A stretch of DNA of 57,376 nucleotides, taken from contig PHEQ01000018.1 of NCBI GenBank assembly GCA_002842985.1, positions 1-57,376 of the forward strand, read 5' to 3'. Of the stretch, positions 18,343 through 27,416 are shown one piece after another (the first letter of the stretch is position 1; every line of letters starts with the position of its first letter). The position numbers and the translations under genes are program-made. Source of the stretch: Alphaproteobacteria bacterium HGW-Alphaproteobacteria-1. Its GTDB lineage: Bacteria > Pseudomonadota > Alphaproteobacteria > Rhodobacterales > Rhodobacteraceae. The notes under the pieces were generated by a model. It saw nothing but the letters and a program-made list of their open reading frames with translations. It searched no databases and had not been told where the DNA came from.

Positions 18343-19778
18343 TACCCGCGTTCCTCTTCCATGCCCCGGCCGACGCGGCGCAACGCCGCGACGACAAGGC
18401 TTACCCTGCTCCCCTTGGAGCCTTTGACCAGCACCACGTCGCCCGCGTCGATCAGGCGGTGCGCCTCGGCTGCGAGATCCTCGGCGGTTGCCACGTGCCG
18501 CCCGCGCTTGTGTTCGGGCAGCGCCTGCCAGAGCGCGTGCATCCGGGGGCCCACGCAATGCACCTCGTCCACCGTCTGCATCGCGGGCAGGGTGGCGAGG
18601 GCGGCGTGGAGCGCCGTCTCGGTCGTGCCCAGTTCCAGCATGTCGCCAAGGATGGCGATGCGCCGCCCGTTCGAGACGCGCCCGACATCGTTGCGCGGCG
18701 TGCTGGCCGCGAGCACCTCGAGCGCGGCGGCCATGGATTCGGGATTGGCGTTGAAGGCGTCGTCGATGAGGTCGATGCTCATGCCGTCGGCGGCCAGATC
18801 GAGCACGAGGCGTTCGCGCGTGCCGCGCCCCTCGGGTGGGGCCCAGTTGGCCAGATCGGCGATGGCCACGGCCCGGTCAAGACCAAGCACATGCGCCGCA
18901 GCCAGAACCGCCAGCCCGTTCATGGCGAAATGCCGACCCGTCACGCCGATCTTGTAAAGCAGCGGTGTGCGCCATGCCCGCGCGCGCGCCACCGTCGCAC
19001 CATCGTGCAGATCGACCGCAAGAAGGCGATGATGCGCGCCGCGCGCGGTGCCAAAGCCGATCACGCGGGCTGCGTGGCGCGCGGCGGTCTCGCGCAGGAT
19101 CGCGGCGGTGGAGATGTCGGTATTGACAAGCGCCACTCCGCCCGGCTCCAGCCCCTCGAAGATCGTGGCCTTCTCATGGGCGATGCCCTCAAGGTTCTCG
19201 AACGCCTCCAGATGGGCGGCGGCAACCGTGGTGACAAGCGCCAGGTGCGGGCGCGCCATGCGCGACAGCGGCGCGATCTCGCCGGGATGGTTCATGCCGA
19301 TCTCGATCACGGCGAACTGGGTATCGGCGGGCATCCGCGCCAGTGTCAGCGGCACGCCCCAGTGATTGTTGTAGCTGGCCTCGGCGGCATGCGTGCGGCC
19401 CTGATGCGAGAGCACGGCACGCAGCATCTCCTTGGTGGAGGTCTTGCCCACCGAGCCGGTCACGGCGATGACCCGGCCCCGCATCCGGGCGCGGCCCGCG
19501 CGCCCCAGAGCCTCGAGCGCGGTTTGCACATCCGCGACCAGAAGGAGCGGCGCGTCAGGGGCCACACCCTCGGGGATGCGGCTGACCAGCGCCGCCGCCG
19601 CCCCCTTGGCCAGCGCCTGCGCCACGAAGTCATGCCCGTCGCGTGCCGCATGGAGCGCCAGGAAAAGATCGCCGGGTTTGAGCGTGCGCGTGTCGATGGA
19701 AACGCCTGTTGCGGCCCAGCCGGTCGTGGCACGGCCCCCGGTGGCCGTCGCGGCCTCGGTTGCGGTCCACAGGCTCAT
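18342..19778 (-). CDS. murF: UDP-MurNAc-tripeptide--D-alanyl-D-alanine ligase
   Basis: A 478-residue Mur ligase that adds D-Ala-D-Ala to the UDP-MurNAc tripeptide, the last cytoplasmic step of peptidoglycan precursor synthesis. The N-terminal substrate domain includes [17 protein letters not shown]. The ATP P-loop is [13 protein letters not shown], followed by the [10 protein letters not shown] and [10 protein letters not shown] motifs. The C-terminal domain contains [10 protein letters not shown] and ILGDMLELG. The length is usual. The start ATG at 19778 overlaps the murE stop (ATGA) and its own stop overlaps mraY, so the three genes form one coupled unit. Confidence 0.97.
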   Translation of the reverse strand: MSLWTATEAATATGGRATTGWAATGVSIDTRTLKPGDLFLALHAARDGHDFVAQALAKGAAAALVSRIPEGVAPDAPLLLVADVQTALEALGRAGRARMRGRVIAVTGSVGKTSTKEMLRAVLSHQGRTHAAEASYNNHWGVPLTLARMPADTQFAVIEIGMNHPGEIAPLSRMARPHLALVTTVAAAHLEAFENLEGIAHEKATIFEGLEPGGVALVNTDISTAAILRETAARHAARVIGFGTARGAHHRLLAVDLHDGATVARARAWRTPLLYKIGVTGRHFAMNGLAVLAAAHVLGLDRAVAIADLANWAPPEGRGTRERLVLDLAADGMSIDLIDDAFNANPESMAAALEVLAASTPRNDVGRVSNGRRIAILGDMLELGTTETALHAALATLPAMQTVDEVHCVGPRMHALWQALPEHKRGRHVATAEDLAAEAHRLIDAGDVVLVKGSKGSRVSLVVAALRRVGRGMEEERG

Positions 19779-21256
19779 GCCACGCCCCCGTCGAGCACCG
19801 CGACGGCGAGGCTGGCCTGTTCGGTATCGTCGAAGGGCAGCACGTCCTGCCCGATAACCTGCCCCGTCTCATGGCCCTTGCCGCAGATCAGCAACGCATC
19901 GCCGGGCCCGAGCGCGTCGACGCCGCGCAGGATCGCCTCGGCGCGGTCGCCCACCTCGGCGGCGCCCGGACAGCCCGAGAGCACCGCGGCGCGGATCGCG
20001 GCCGGATCCTCGGTCCGGGGGTTGTCGTCGGTCACGATCACCGCATCGGCGAATTGTGCGGCGGCCTGTCCCATCAGCGGGCGCTTGCCCCGGTCGCGGT
20101 CACCGCCCGCGCCGATGATGGCGACAAGTCGTCCCATGACATGCGGGCGCAGCGCGCGGATGGCGGTCGAGACGGCATCGGGGGTGTGGGCGTAATCGAC
20201 GAAGACCGCAGCCCCATTGACGCGTGTCGCGGCCAGCTGCATCCGTCCGCGCACGGTGGTCATGCCCGACAGTTCCGCCAGAACGCGCGCGGGGTCCACG
20301 CCCGCGCCGATGGCAAGGCCTGCTGCGAGCGCCACGTTTTCGGCCTGGAACCCGCCGATGAGGTCAAGGCGTATCTGGTGGATGCGGTCCTCCCATGCCA
20401 GCCGGATCACCTGACCGGTGGCGTCGAAGCGCTGCGCGAGAAGCTGAAGATCGGCGCCCGCGCTGCGCCCGACTGTCAAGAGGTCCTGCCCCCGGTTGGC
20501 GGCAATCTCGGCCATGCGTCCGCCGTGGGGGTCGTCGATATTGATGACCGCCACGCCGTTCTCGGGCAGGACGCGGGCGAAAAGCCCCGATTTGGCGACA
20601 AAATAGCTTTCGAAATCTGGGTGATAGTCGAGATGGTCCTGGGTGATGTTGGTAAATCCCGCCGCCACGAGGCGCACCCCGTCAAGCCGCGCCTGCGCAA
20701 GACCGTGCGATGAGGCCTCCATCGCCGCATGGGTGACGCCCTGCGCCGCGCAGTCGGCGAGGATGCCGTGCAGCGTGATCGGCTCGGGTGTCGTGTGGGT
20801 CATGGGCGCGCGCACCGCCCCCTCCACCCCGGTCGTGCCGAGATTGACCGCGTCAAGCCCGAGGCGTTCCCAGATCTGGCGGGTGAAGGTGGCGACCGAG
20901 GTCTTGCCGTTGGTGCCGGTGACGGCCACCATGGTGTCGGGCTGCGCGCCGAACCAGAGTGCTGCGGTAAAGGCGAGCGTCTGGCGCGGGTCTTCGGCCA
21001 CGACGAGTGCTGCGTCATGCGCGGCAAGCGACTCGGCGGCAAGACGCGCGCCTGTCGCATCGGTGAGGATCGCCGCCGCCCCCTGCGCAAGCGCCGTCTC
21101 GATGAAGCGCGCGCCATGAACCTGCATGCCCGGCAGCGCTGCGAAAAGCATCCCCTCGCGCACCGCGCGGCTGTCGGTGGCAAGCCCGGTGATGCGCGCC
21201 TGCCGTCCGGCCTGCGCTGTCAGGCCAAGCTCTGTCAGTGTCCGTATCTGCCCCAC
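19775..21256 (-). CDS. murE: UDP-MurNAc-dipeptide--meso-diaminopimelate ligase
   Basis: A 493-residue Mur ligase. The P-loop is VTGTNGKTSVATFT, the nucleotide region includes FTNITQDHLDYH, and the C-terminal domain carries DNPRTEDP, the motif that selects meso-diaminopimelate rather than lysine. ICGKGHETGQ near the end is also typical. The first codon is GTG at 21256; no better start is near and the protein begins like its relatives. It lies 16 bases after ftsI in the same operon and overlaps murF by four bases. Confidence 0.97.
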   Translation of the reverse strand: MGQIRTLTELGLTAQAGRQARITGLATDSRAVREGMLFAALPGMQVHGARFIETALAQGAAAILTDATGARLAAESLAAHDAALVVAEDPRQTLAFTAALWFGAQPDTMVAVTGTNGKTSVATFTRQIWERLGLDAVNLGTTGVEGAVRAPMTHTTPEPITLHGILADCAAQGVTHAAMEASSHGLAQARLDGVRLVAAGFTNITQDHLDYHPDFESYFVAKSGLFARVLPENGVAVINIDDPHGGRMAEIAANRGQDLLTVGRSAGADLQLLAQRFDATGQVIRLAWEDRIHQIRLDLIGGFQAENVALAAGLAIGAGVDPARVLAELSGMTTVRGRMQLAATRVNGAAVFVDYAHTPDAVSTAIRALRPHVMGRLVAIIGAGGDRDRGKRPLMGQAAAQFADAVIVTDDNPRTEDPAAIRAAVLSGCPGAAEVGDRAEAILRGVDALGPGDALLICGKGHETGQVIGQDVLPFDDTEQASLAVAVLDGGVA

Positions 21257-21272
21257 GCGCGCGTCCCGCCCC

Positions 21273-23057
21273 TTACTGAGATGCGGGCCTTATAACAGGC
21301 GCTCCGGCGTGTTCAATCGCGGGTCTGATACCCAGCAGCGGCGCGGTGCGGCGGATGATTTCGGCGGCAACCGGCACGGCGGTCCAGCCCGCGGTGCGGC
21401 GCGCTTCGCTGCCGGAGGTTTCCACCGGCTCGTCCAGCGTGACGACGAGCACGTATTTCGGATCATCGGCGGGGAACATGCCCGCGAAACTGGCGATGAC
21501 CTTGTCCTTGTAATAGCCGCCACCCTTTGCCTTGGGTTTGTCGGCGGTGCCGGTCTTGCCGCCGACGGCATAGCCCTCGACCTCGGCCAGGCTGGCCGTG
21601 CCCTCGCTCACCACCTTGCGCATCATGTCGCGCATGGTGGCTGATGTTGCCTCCGAGATGACGCGCGGCCCCGGAGTGCGGGCAGGGTCGCGCAGGAGCG
21701 TGGGCGTGACCAGCCGACCGCCGTTGACGATGGTGGCATAGGCGGCGGCAAGGTGCATCGGGCTGGTCGAGAGGCCATGCCCGTAAGAGATGGTCATGGT
21801 CGAGAGATCCGACCAGTTCTTCGGCAGGAGCGGGCCGCTGCCCGATGCCTCGCTGATCTCGAGCGGTGAGGGCTTCATGAAGCCGAGCGCGTCGAGAAAG
21901 GTTTTTTGCCGCGCGCCGCCGATCTGGAGTGCGATGCGCGCGGTGCCGACGTTGGAGGATTTCACCAGCACCTTTTCCGCGCTGAGTTCGGGGCCGTAAT
22001 TACGGAAATCGCGGATGCGGAACTTGCCCCATTGCATCGGGCTGCGGGTGTCGATCACGCTTGAGGGATTTACAAGCCCCAGATCGAGCGCCTGCGCGAG
22101 CGTCAAGACCTTGAAGGTCGATCCCAGCTCATAGACACCCTGCACCGCGCGGTTGAAGAGCGGGCTGTCATCGGGATTGCCCTCGGTGGGCAGGGGCGGG
22201 CGCGTATTGGGATCGAAATCGGGCAAGGAGGCGACGGCGATCACCTCGCCGGTCTGCGCGTCCATCAGGATGCCGGCGGCCCCCTTGGCGTTCATGATCT
22301 TCATGCCGCCCAAAAGGACCCGCTCCATCGCCGCCTGTACGCTGAGGTCAAGCGAGAGGATCAGAGGTTCATGCGCGCGCGCAGGGTCGCGCAGGCGTTC
22401 GTCAAGCTGCTTTTCGATACCCGCGACGCCCACCACCTCGGCGGCGTGCACCCCTTCGCGGCCAAAGCTGGCGCCGCCCATCACATGCGCGGCCAACCGG
22501 CCATTGGGGTAAAGCCGCATCTCGCGGGGCCCGAACAGCAAGCCCGGCTCGCCGATGTCGTGCACGGCCTGTTTCTGCTCGGGGCTGAGGGTGCGGCGGA
22601 TCCAGAGAAACTTGCGCGTGCCGGTGAAATTGCGCAACAACCGTTCGCCGTCGAGATCAGGGAAAATCTCGGTCAGTCGTTCGACGGCGCGCACCGGGTC
22701 CACCATCTGATGCGGCTGGGCATATAGACTGTAGGTGTCGAGGTTGGTTGCCAGAACGCGGCCTTGCCGATCGACGATATCGGCCCGCTGGGCGAGGATC
22801 TCGGTGCCTGCGCTGCCGATGCGCGGCTCCGCTGGTTCGGACTGCGCGAGCACCGCCATCTTGCCGCCGACGGCGGTGAAGCCGATGAAAAACAGCCCCG
22901 CCAGCACCAAAAGTCGACCCTCGGCGCGGCGGCGCGCGCGGTCGCGCATTTCCTCGTGTCGCAGGCGGATGTTCTCGCGCTCGATCGCGTCGGGGTTCTC
23001 GCCACGACGGCGGGCCTCGAGGATACGCGCAAGCGGGCGCAGCGGCGTGCGGATCAT
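21273..23057 (-). CDS. ftsI: Septal peptidoglycan transpeptidase (PBP3)
   Basis: A 594-residue class B penicillin-binding protein that cross-links septal peptidoglycan. It has a cytoplasmic N-terminus with basic residues, one membrane helix at about 48-70, a PBP dimerisation domain, and a transpeptidase domain. The active-site motifs are all present: STFK (Ser313-Lys316), SSN (367-369) and KTGT (501-504). Two Met codons compete for the start; I chose 23057 because it overlaps the ftsL stop (ATGA) and has GAGGAG eight bases upstream, whereas the Met two codons earlier is too close to that site. The gene lies between ftsL and murE in the standard order. Confidence 0.96.
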   Translation of the reverse strand: MIRTPLRPLARILEARRRGENPDAIERENIRLRHEEMRDRARRRAEGRLLVLAGLFFIGFTAVGGKMAVLAQSEPAEPRIGSAGTEILAQRADIVDRQGRVLATNLDTYSLYAQPHQMVDPVRAVERLTEIFPDLDGERLLRNFTGTRKFLWIRRTLSPEQKQAVHDIGEPGLLFGPREMRLYPNGRLAAHVMGGASFGREGVHAAEVVGVAGIEKQLDERLRDPARAHEPLILSLDLSVQAAMERVLLGGMKIMNAKGAAGILMDAQTGEVIAVASLPDFDPNTRPPLPTEGNPDDSPLFNRAVQGVYELGSTFKVLTLAQALDLGLVNPSSVIDTRSPMQWGKFRIRDFRNYGPELSAEKVLVKSSNVGTARIALQIGGARQKTFLDALGFMKPSPLEISEASGSGPLLPKNWSDLSTMTISYGHGLSTSPMHLAAAYATIVNGGRLVTPTLLRDPARTPGPRVISEATSATMRDMMRKVVSEGTASLAEVEGYAVGGKTGTADKPKAKGGGYYKDKVIASFAGMFPADDPKYVLVVTLDEPVETSGSEARRTAGWTAVPVAAEIIRRTAPLLGIRPAIEHAGAPVIRPASQ

Positions 23058-23404
23058 GGCCATTGCTCCTCTGTGTTCGAGACATCGACGGGGTTGCTCA
23101 GGACAAGCGCCGCCGGGGCCGGATAGGCCACCTGGTCGATGCGCCCGAACTGGTGCGGTTGCAGCGGCATGAGGCCGAGCCGGTCGTAATTCATCTCGAC
23201 CAGATCCATCAGCCGGTCGGGCCGGTTGAGATAGGCCCATTCGGCGTTGAGCATCCTGAGCCGCTGACGCGCCTCGGCGATGCCGGTCTGAAGTTTTTCG
23301 GCTTCGGCCAGTGCCGCCTGGGTGCGGTAATTCTCGCGGTAGGCCCAGAAGGCAAGGCCGATCACGGCAAGCGCCGTCAGGACATGGAGCAGGCTGCGCA
23401 TCAT
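23054..23404 (-). CDS. ftsL: Cell division protein FtsL
   Basis: A 116-residue bitopic protein of the divisome. It has a short cytoplasmic end, a membrane helix (about 5-22, [18 protein letters not shown]), a periplasmic coiled-coil (about 25-60, containing [19 protein letters not shown]) and the conserved [19 protein letters not shown] segment. The sequence is weakly conserved in general, but position between rsmH and ftsI settles the call. It should pair with FtsB to activate FtsWI. The start at 23404 overlaps the rsmH stop by four bases (ATGA); an adjacent second Met makes the exact first residue uncertain by one. Confidence 0.9.
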   Translation of the reverse strand: MMRSLLHVLTALAVIGLAFWAYRENYRTQAALAEAEKLQTGIAEARQRLRMLNAEWAYLNRPDRLMDLVEMNYDRLGLMPLQPHQFGRIDQVAYPAPAALVLSNPVDVSNTEEQWP

Positions 23405-24390
23405 GTCTCTTCCTTCAGCATGGGCAGGCCGAGTGCGACGGGATCGGACCGGCCGGGGGGGGCGTCGGTGCGGATGCCGATGCGCAGCCGGGCCGAGCGC
23501 GCGCGGGGATTTTCGGCCAGCTCCGCGTCGTCGGGGCCGATGGCCTTGCGGGTCTTTTGCGTGAATTGGGGTGCCGTGCGCTGTGTCTCGGGGGCGTGGC
23601 GGCTGCCGCCGCCCTGCGCACCCGCGCGGGTCTGCAAGAAGCGTTTCACGATCCGGTCCTCGATGGAATGGAATGTCACGACCGCCAGTTGTCCGCCCGG
23701 TTTCAATGCGCGCTCGGCGGCCTCGAGCCCGTCAAGCAGGGCGCGGTATTCGTCGTTCACGGCGATGCGGATGGCCTGAAAGCTGCGGGTCGCCGGATGG
23801 GCCTGGCCGGGTTTGGCGCGGGGCAGGCAACGCTCGACGATGGCGGCCAGTTGGGCCGTGGTCTCGATGGGGGTTTCGTCGCGCGCCCGCAGAATGGCGC
23901 GGGCGATGCGGCGGCTCGCGCGTTCCTCTCCGTAAAGGTAAAGGATATCGGCCAGGTGCGCCTCGGGGGCGGTGTTGACCAGATCGGCGGCACTTGGCCC
24001 TTCCTGGCTCATCCGCATGTCGAGCGGGCCGTCCCGCATGAACGAAAAGCCGCGCTCGGCGCGGTCAAGCTGCATCGAGGACACACCGAGATCGAGCACC
24101 ACGCCGTCGAGCGCCTCGGCATGGGTGTCCATCGCCGCGAAATTGTCCTGCACCAGTCGCAACCGGTCGCCATAATCCGCGCCCCAGTCGCGCGCCATGG
24201 CGATGGCCAGCGGGTCACGGTCCACGCCGATGACCTGATCGGCGCCCGCCTCCAACAGTCCGCGCGCATAGCCCCCTGCGCCAAGCGTGCCGTCAAGCCA
24301 GGTGCCGTGCACCGGGGCCACGGCGGCCAGAAGCGGGCGCAGCAGGACAGGAATGTGAGGTGCGGGCGGGGCAGGGGCAGCGGCGGCCAT
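23401..24390 (-). CDS. rsmH: 16S rRNA (cytosine1402-N4)-methyltransferase
   Basis: A 329-residue SAM-dependent methyltransferase (MraW) that methylates C1402 in 16S rRNA at the ribosomal P site. The SAM-binding segment [20 protein letters not shown] is followed by [11 protein letters not shown]. The family-specific stretches [29 protein letters not shown] and [13 protein letters not shown] are all present. The length is usual. The start at 24390 lies three bases after the mraZ stop. It is the second gene of the cluster in the common mraZ-rsmH-ftsL-ftsI order. Confidence 0.97.
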   Translation of the reverse strand: MAAAAPAPPAPHIPVLLRPLLAAVAPVHGTWLDGTLGAGGYARGLLEAGADQVIGVDRDPLAIAMARDWGADYGDRLRLVQDNFAAMDTHAEALDGVVLDLGVSSMQLDRAERGFSFMRDGPLDMRMSQEGPSAADLVNTAPEAHLADILYLYGEERASRRIARAILRARDETPIETTAQLAAIVERCLPRAKPGQAHPATRSFQAIRIAVNDEYRALLDGLEAAERALKPGGQLAVVTFHSIEDRIVKRFLQTRAGAQGGGSRHAPETQRTAPQFTQKTRKAIGPDDAELAENPRARSARLRIGIRTDAPPGRSDPVALGLPMLKEET

Positions 24391-24393
24391 GGC

Positions 24394-24897
24394 TCAGCCC
24401 CCGTCGGGCGCATCAAGCAGGGTAAGCGGGTCGAAATCCTCAGGGAATTCGTCAAGCCACTCGGTGACATCGGCAAGGCGCTTGGCCTGATAGGTCTCGG
24501 GTTTCCAGATCTGGAATGTGTCGCCTGCGGCGATGAAGAACGCTTCGTCCTCCAGATCGAGTTTCTTGCGCAACTTGGCGGGCAGCACGATGCGGCCCGT
24601 GTCATCCACGGAGGTGGGAAGCGACTGGCCCTGGAACATGTGCTCGAGCAGGCGGCGCGGCTTCGAGCCGCGCGGCAGTCGGGCGATTTTCTCGTCCACT
24701 TCCTGCATCGCCTCGACGGTGAAACATTCGAGGAAATCGCGGCGATGATCGCCATAGACGATGATCAGTTCGGGTTGTTTTCCGGCGCTCCAGTTCGGGT
24801 CGCTGTCCTGGATCACGGGGCGAAAGAGCGCGGGGATCGACACCCGGCCCTTGGCATCCACCTTGACGGTGTTTTCGCCTCTGAATATCCGACCCAC
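24394..24897 (-). CDS. mraZ: Transcriptional regulator MraZ
   Basis: A 167-residue protein with two AbrB-like SpoVT repeats, seen as VKVDAKGRVSIPALFR and SVDDTGRIVLPAKLRKKL. MraZ assembles into rings and binds repeats in the leader of its own operon, damping division gene expression. The first codon appears to be GTG at 24897, giving the typical MGRIFRGEN start; the ribosome-binding site is weak. I searched the leader for the usual tandem GTGGG repeats and found only one good copy near 25185, so autoregulation by the textbook site is uncertain. It is the first gene of the minus-strand cell-wall operon and has an unusually long structured leader. Confidence 0.95.
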   Translation of the reverse strand: MGRIFRGENTVKVDAKGRVSIPALFRPVIQDSDPNWSAGKQPELIIVYGDHRRDFLECFTVEAMQEVDEKIARLPRGSKPRRLLEHMFQGQSLPTSVDDTGRIVLPAKLRKKLDLEDEAFFIAAGDTFQIWKPETYQAKRLADVTEWLDEFPEDFDPLTLLDAPDGG

Positions 24898-24950
24898 TGT
24901 CCCGATGGCCTCTTTTTGTGCCCCCGGTTGATACCCGGTCCCCTTGACGG

Positions 24951-24990
24951 AAAACGGCGGGTTGATCTGCTGCCACTGATCAACCCGCCG
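24951..24990 (-). terminator. Intrinsic terminator or attenuator inside the mraZ leader
   Basis: On the minus strand a perfect 13-bp stem (24990-24978 with 24967-24955, outer bases CGGCGGG/CCCGCCG) with a ten-base loop is followed directly by TTTTCC. Lying upstream of mraZ, it should end most leader transcripts and let a fraction read through into the cell-wall operon. Confidence 0.8.
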
Positions 24991-25157
24991 CCCTCGTCCC
25001 GCCTAGCGGGGTTTCCGACTGCGCGCGCCACCTGGGGGGATGTCTGCTCGCTCGCGCGCCGGATTCTTATGCGATGAAGCTGGGTGCCTGTATGAAACCT
25101 GACTTGGGAGATTGTTTCGGGGTCTTGTTGCCCCTTCGTCTGTCCCGTCCTCATCGT
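24951..25157 (-). ncRNA. upsM: UpsM-like sRNA from the mraZ leader (predicted)
   Basis: The roughly 260-base leader of mraZ holds a plausible promoter (25164-25193) and, about 200 bases downstream, a strong intrinsic terminator (24951-24990) that lies about 50 bases before mraZ. A transcript from about 25157 to 24951 would be near 207 bases. In Rhodobacter sphaeroides the division cluster is preceded by an extended leader from which the sRNA UpsM is made by partial termination and processing, with about this size and position. Position and architecture match here; sequence similarity was not tested. No convincing peptide is encoded in it. Confidence 0.6.
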
Positions 25158-25163
25158 GGTTCT

Positions 25164-25193
25164 TGGATAGCATGGTACTTTCTCCCACCGCAA
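25164..25193 (-). promoter_or_regulatory. Candidate promoter of the mraZ leader
   Basis: Minus-strand TTGCGG (25193-25188) and TATCCA (25169-25164) are separated by 18 bases, giving a sigma70-like promoter with a start near 25157. One GTGGGA, a possible MraZ half-site, lies in the spacer. Confidence 0.4.
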
Positions 25194-25487
25194 ACATTTT
25201 TTGAATTTTTTTGCGATAACGCATCTACGGGGGGCCTCGGGAACAGGGGCCGCACGCTTTTGTGTCATCATATTTTAGACCATGTGGTATTCTGTGATAA
25301 ATTCTACCCAATATATTGTGTTTTATCTTGAGGTATAAATATCCCACGATTTCCCAGGTATTCCGCAGATCTCGATGGTGACCCATGGTTTCCCAACCGT
25401 CTGACAGGGTCTCAACAGGCGAAATTCATCGAATCACAGCCGCGAATCACCGTCAATACCGGGTTTGGCGCGCCTGTCCCGGAAACG
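25194..25487. other. AT-rich intergenic region, no gene found
   Basis: About 290 bases between the mraZ promoter region and the PepSY terminator. The part 25255-25350 is distinctly AT-rich. Short frames on both strands lack ribosome-binding sites and family character. I see no tRNA, CRISPR or repeat here. It may contain upstream promoter elements. Confidence 0.6.
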
Positions 25488-25514
25488 ACAAAGGCCCCGC
25501 CGGGGGGCGGGGCC
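25488..25514 (-). terminator. Terminator of the PepSY operon
   Basis: GGCCCCGCC (25493-25501) and GGCGGGGCC (25506-25514) form a perfect 9-bp stem with a GGGG-type loop, followed on the minus strand by TTTGTC. It lies just past the PepSY gene stop at 25537. Confidence 0.75.
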
Positions 25515-25536
25515 TCGTGGCGCATGGACGCGCGCG

Positions 25537-26940
25537 TCAGCTCAGCGCGCGGCGCAGCCCCGGCAGGTGGCGCAGCACCAGCAGGTCGAGCGCCAGCACC
25601 GCCACCAGTGTCATTCCGGCCAACGGAAAGGTCAGCGACACCGCCAGCCCCACCAGCGCCGCGCCCTGCCACATCGGCAGATCGCGCGGCAAGGGGGGGG
25701 CTGCAAGGCGCGCGGCACCCGCGGGCCGCCGCTTCCACCACATCACCACCGATGAGACGCACAGAAACAGAACCGCGAGGCAAAACAGCGTATTTGCCAG
25801 CACGCTCCACAACCCCATCGTGCCCATGTGCAGCGCGATGCCCACGGCCATCGCCTTGCCCGCCAGCGAGTAATCCGAATAACGCACATCGGCGAGGATG
25901 TTGCCGGTATACTGATCAACATGCACGGTGCGATCGCTGGTGGGGTCGGTATCGTCGGTGTTCATGGAATCGCGGTTGATCGTCCAGACGCCCGTCTCGC
26001 CCTGGGGCAGGTTGAGCTGATAGCGCGCATCGAACCCGATCTGCCGCGCCAACGCGTCGAGCGTGTCGATGGTCACCGCGCCGCTCACGCCCTCATGGCC
26101 CGCATGGCTGCCCGAGGCGGGCATGGGTGTGAGTTCGAGCGCCCAGGGCACCTCCTTGCGGTCGTGGTTCATGCTGGCGTGGATATCGTCCGAGAGCGGC
26201 ACATTGTCCCATTTCTCGGCCGGAAACTGGCTCCAGGCCTGGACCAGCTTTTCGCCCCAGACCCCGGACCAGGCGAGGCCGGAGACCAGAAAGAACGCCA
26301 GCACGATGGAAATCCAGAAGCCCAGCGCCCCGTGCAGCGACCGCCAGAGCGCGCGTCCCCGGCCCAATGTCGGGATCAGCGCCGCGCGCCACCCGGCCTC
26401 GCGCGGCCACCACATGTAAAGGCCGGTGGCGATCAGCACCATGCCCAGAGAGGCCGCGATTTCCAGCATCCGGTCGCCGGTCACGCCCAGCATCAGCTCG
26501 GAATGGACGCCATCGGCGAAATCATACCAGCCCGAGCGGCGCGGAAAGACCTCCAGCACCTGCGCGGTATAGGGATCGACGACGACCATATTGGCCTCGC
26601 CCGCCAGATCGACGCGAAAGATCGCGGCAAGATCGCCGCTGCGTGGGGCCACGTATTGCTTGAGCGTGCCACCGGGAATGGCGGAGAGCGCACCCTCGGC
26701 CTGCTCGGAGACGGCGAGGGCTGTCTCCTGCGGAATGACCGGCGTGCGCTCGCCGTCGCGCCCGTCCACCCAGGATATCCAGAGCATCATCAGCCCGGTC
26801 ACGGCCAGGATGCAGAAGAACGGGATCACGAAAACACCGGCATAGAAATGCCAGCGCCAGGCGGCGACGTAAAAGGCGTTGGTGCCTCGCGCGGGCGTGT
26901 CGGCGGCGGCGGTGGCACAGGTGGGATCGACGGCTGTCAT
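25537..26940 (-). CDS. PepSY-associated membrane protein (PiuB-like)
   Basis: A 467-residue inner-membrane protein of the PepSY_TM (COG3182) family. Four or five membrane helices are visible, the first at about 30-52 (AGVFVIPFFCILAVTGLMML), others near 170-190 and 210-235, and two at the C-terminus; a long periplasmic segment lies between. Family-typical motifs include WRWHFYAGVFVIPF, LHGALGFW and VHVDQYTGNILADVRYSDYS. Relatives sit in iron, siderophore or copper acquisition loci and may act as ferric reductases, but the substrate here is not shown. The start ATG 26940 follows GGAG at good spacing; a GTG four codons upstream is the alternative. A small cysteine-containing protein precedes it in the same direction. 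Confidence 0.85.
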   Translation of the reverse strand: MTAVDPTCATAAADTPARGTNAFYVAAWRWHFYAGVFVIPFFCILAVTGLMMLWISWVDGRDGERTPVIPQETALAVSEQAEGALSAIPGGTLKQYVAPRSGDLAAIFRVDLAGEANMVVVDPYTAQVLEVFPRRSGWYDFADGVHSELMLGVTGDRMLEIAASLGMVLIATGLYMWWPREAGWRAALIPTLGRGRALWRSLHGALGFWISIVLAFFLVSGLAWSGVWGEKLVQAWSQFPAEKWDNVPLSDDIHASMNHDRKEVPWALELTPMPASGSHAGHEGVSGAVTIDTLDALARQIGFDARYQLNLPQGETGVWTINRDSMNTDDTDPTSDRTVHVDQYTGNILADVRYSDYSLAGKAMAVGIALHMGTMGLWSVLANTLFCLAVLFLCVSSVVMWWKRRPAGAARLAAPPLPRDLPMWQGAALVGLAVSLTFPLAGMTLVAVLALDLLVLRHLPGLRRALS

Positions 26941-27005
26941 GGAAATCTCCACAGGAATGGTCCCGCATGGGCGGGGTCAGGAAAAACAGGGCGGGTCGGG
27001 AAATA

Positions 27006-27386
27006 TCAGGCGCGCGGCGGCGCGCGGGTCTGCGGCAGGGCGTGCGCAAGCCGGGCCGCGCGCGTCTGCGCCTCTGCCGGACGGGCGAGAGACCGCGCCG
27101 GACGCGGCCGGATCTCGGGCGCGCGCGCCGCATCTGGCAGGGTCATGGCCGCGACAAGGCGACAGGCCTCGCAGGCCGTCGCGCCAACGTCGTGCCGGTC
27201 GGGCGCGTGGCCGTCGGCGCAGATATCCTCGACCGAGCCACCTGCCGCCAGATAGGCCGCGTAATCGGCGTCGGGCAAGGTCATGTCACGATGCGCAAAG
27301 CTCACGGCGGTCAGGGCCACCGTCAGGACGGCCACCAGCAGCGCCGCGATCAAAGGGCTTTTCTCTATGCGCATCACGTCATGCAT
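27006..27386 (-). CDS. Small exported cysteine-containing protein (DUF2946-like)
   Basis: A 126-residue protein with an N-terminal hydrophobic segment (LIAALLVAVLTVALTAVSF) that may be a signal or an anchor. It then has a mature part with paired cysteines (Cys in EDICADGH and ACEAC) plus several histidines, followed by a long proline, arginine and alanine-rich tail. This resembles DUF2946 proteins that accompany TonB receptors and PepSY proteins in copper-responsive loci. The family call is tentative. Starts at 27386 or 27374 are both possible, neither with a strong ribosome-binding site. It lies 65 bases before the PepSY gene, suggesting an operon for handling a metal. Confidence 0.6.
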   Translation of the reverse strand: MHDVMRIEKSPLIAALLVAVLTVALTAVSFAHRDMTLPDADYAAYLAAGGSVEDICADGHAPDRHDVGATACEACRLVAAMTLPDAARAPEIRPRPARSLARPAEAQTRAARLAHALPQTRAPPRA

Positions 27387-27416
27387 ACTGGCATGGAGGC
27401 CCGAGTCGCGCCAGCC

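Noticed and set aside
17071..18957. Plus-strand frame of 628 codons
   Set aside because: It is antisense to mraY and murF, histidine- and arginine-rich, and lacks family character.
25003..25271. Short peptide genes in the mraZ leader
   Set aside because: They have no ribosome-binding sites, overlap the predicted sRNA and terminator, and show no domain.
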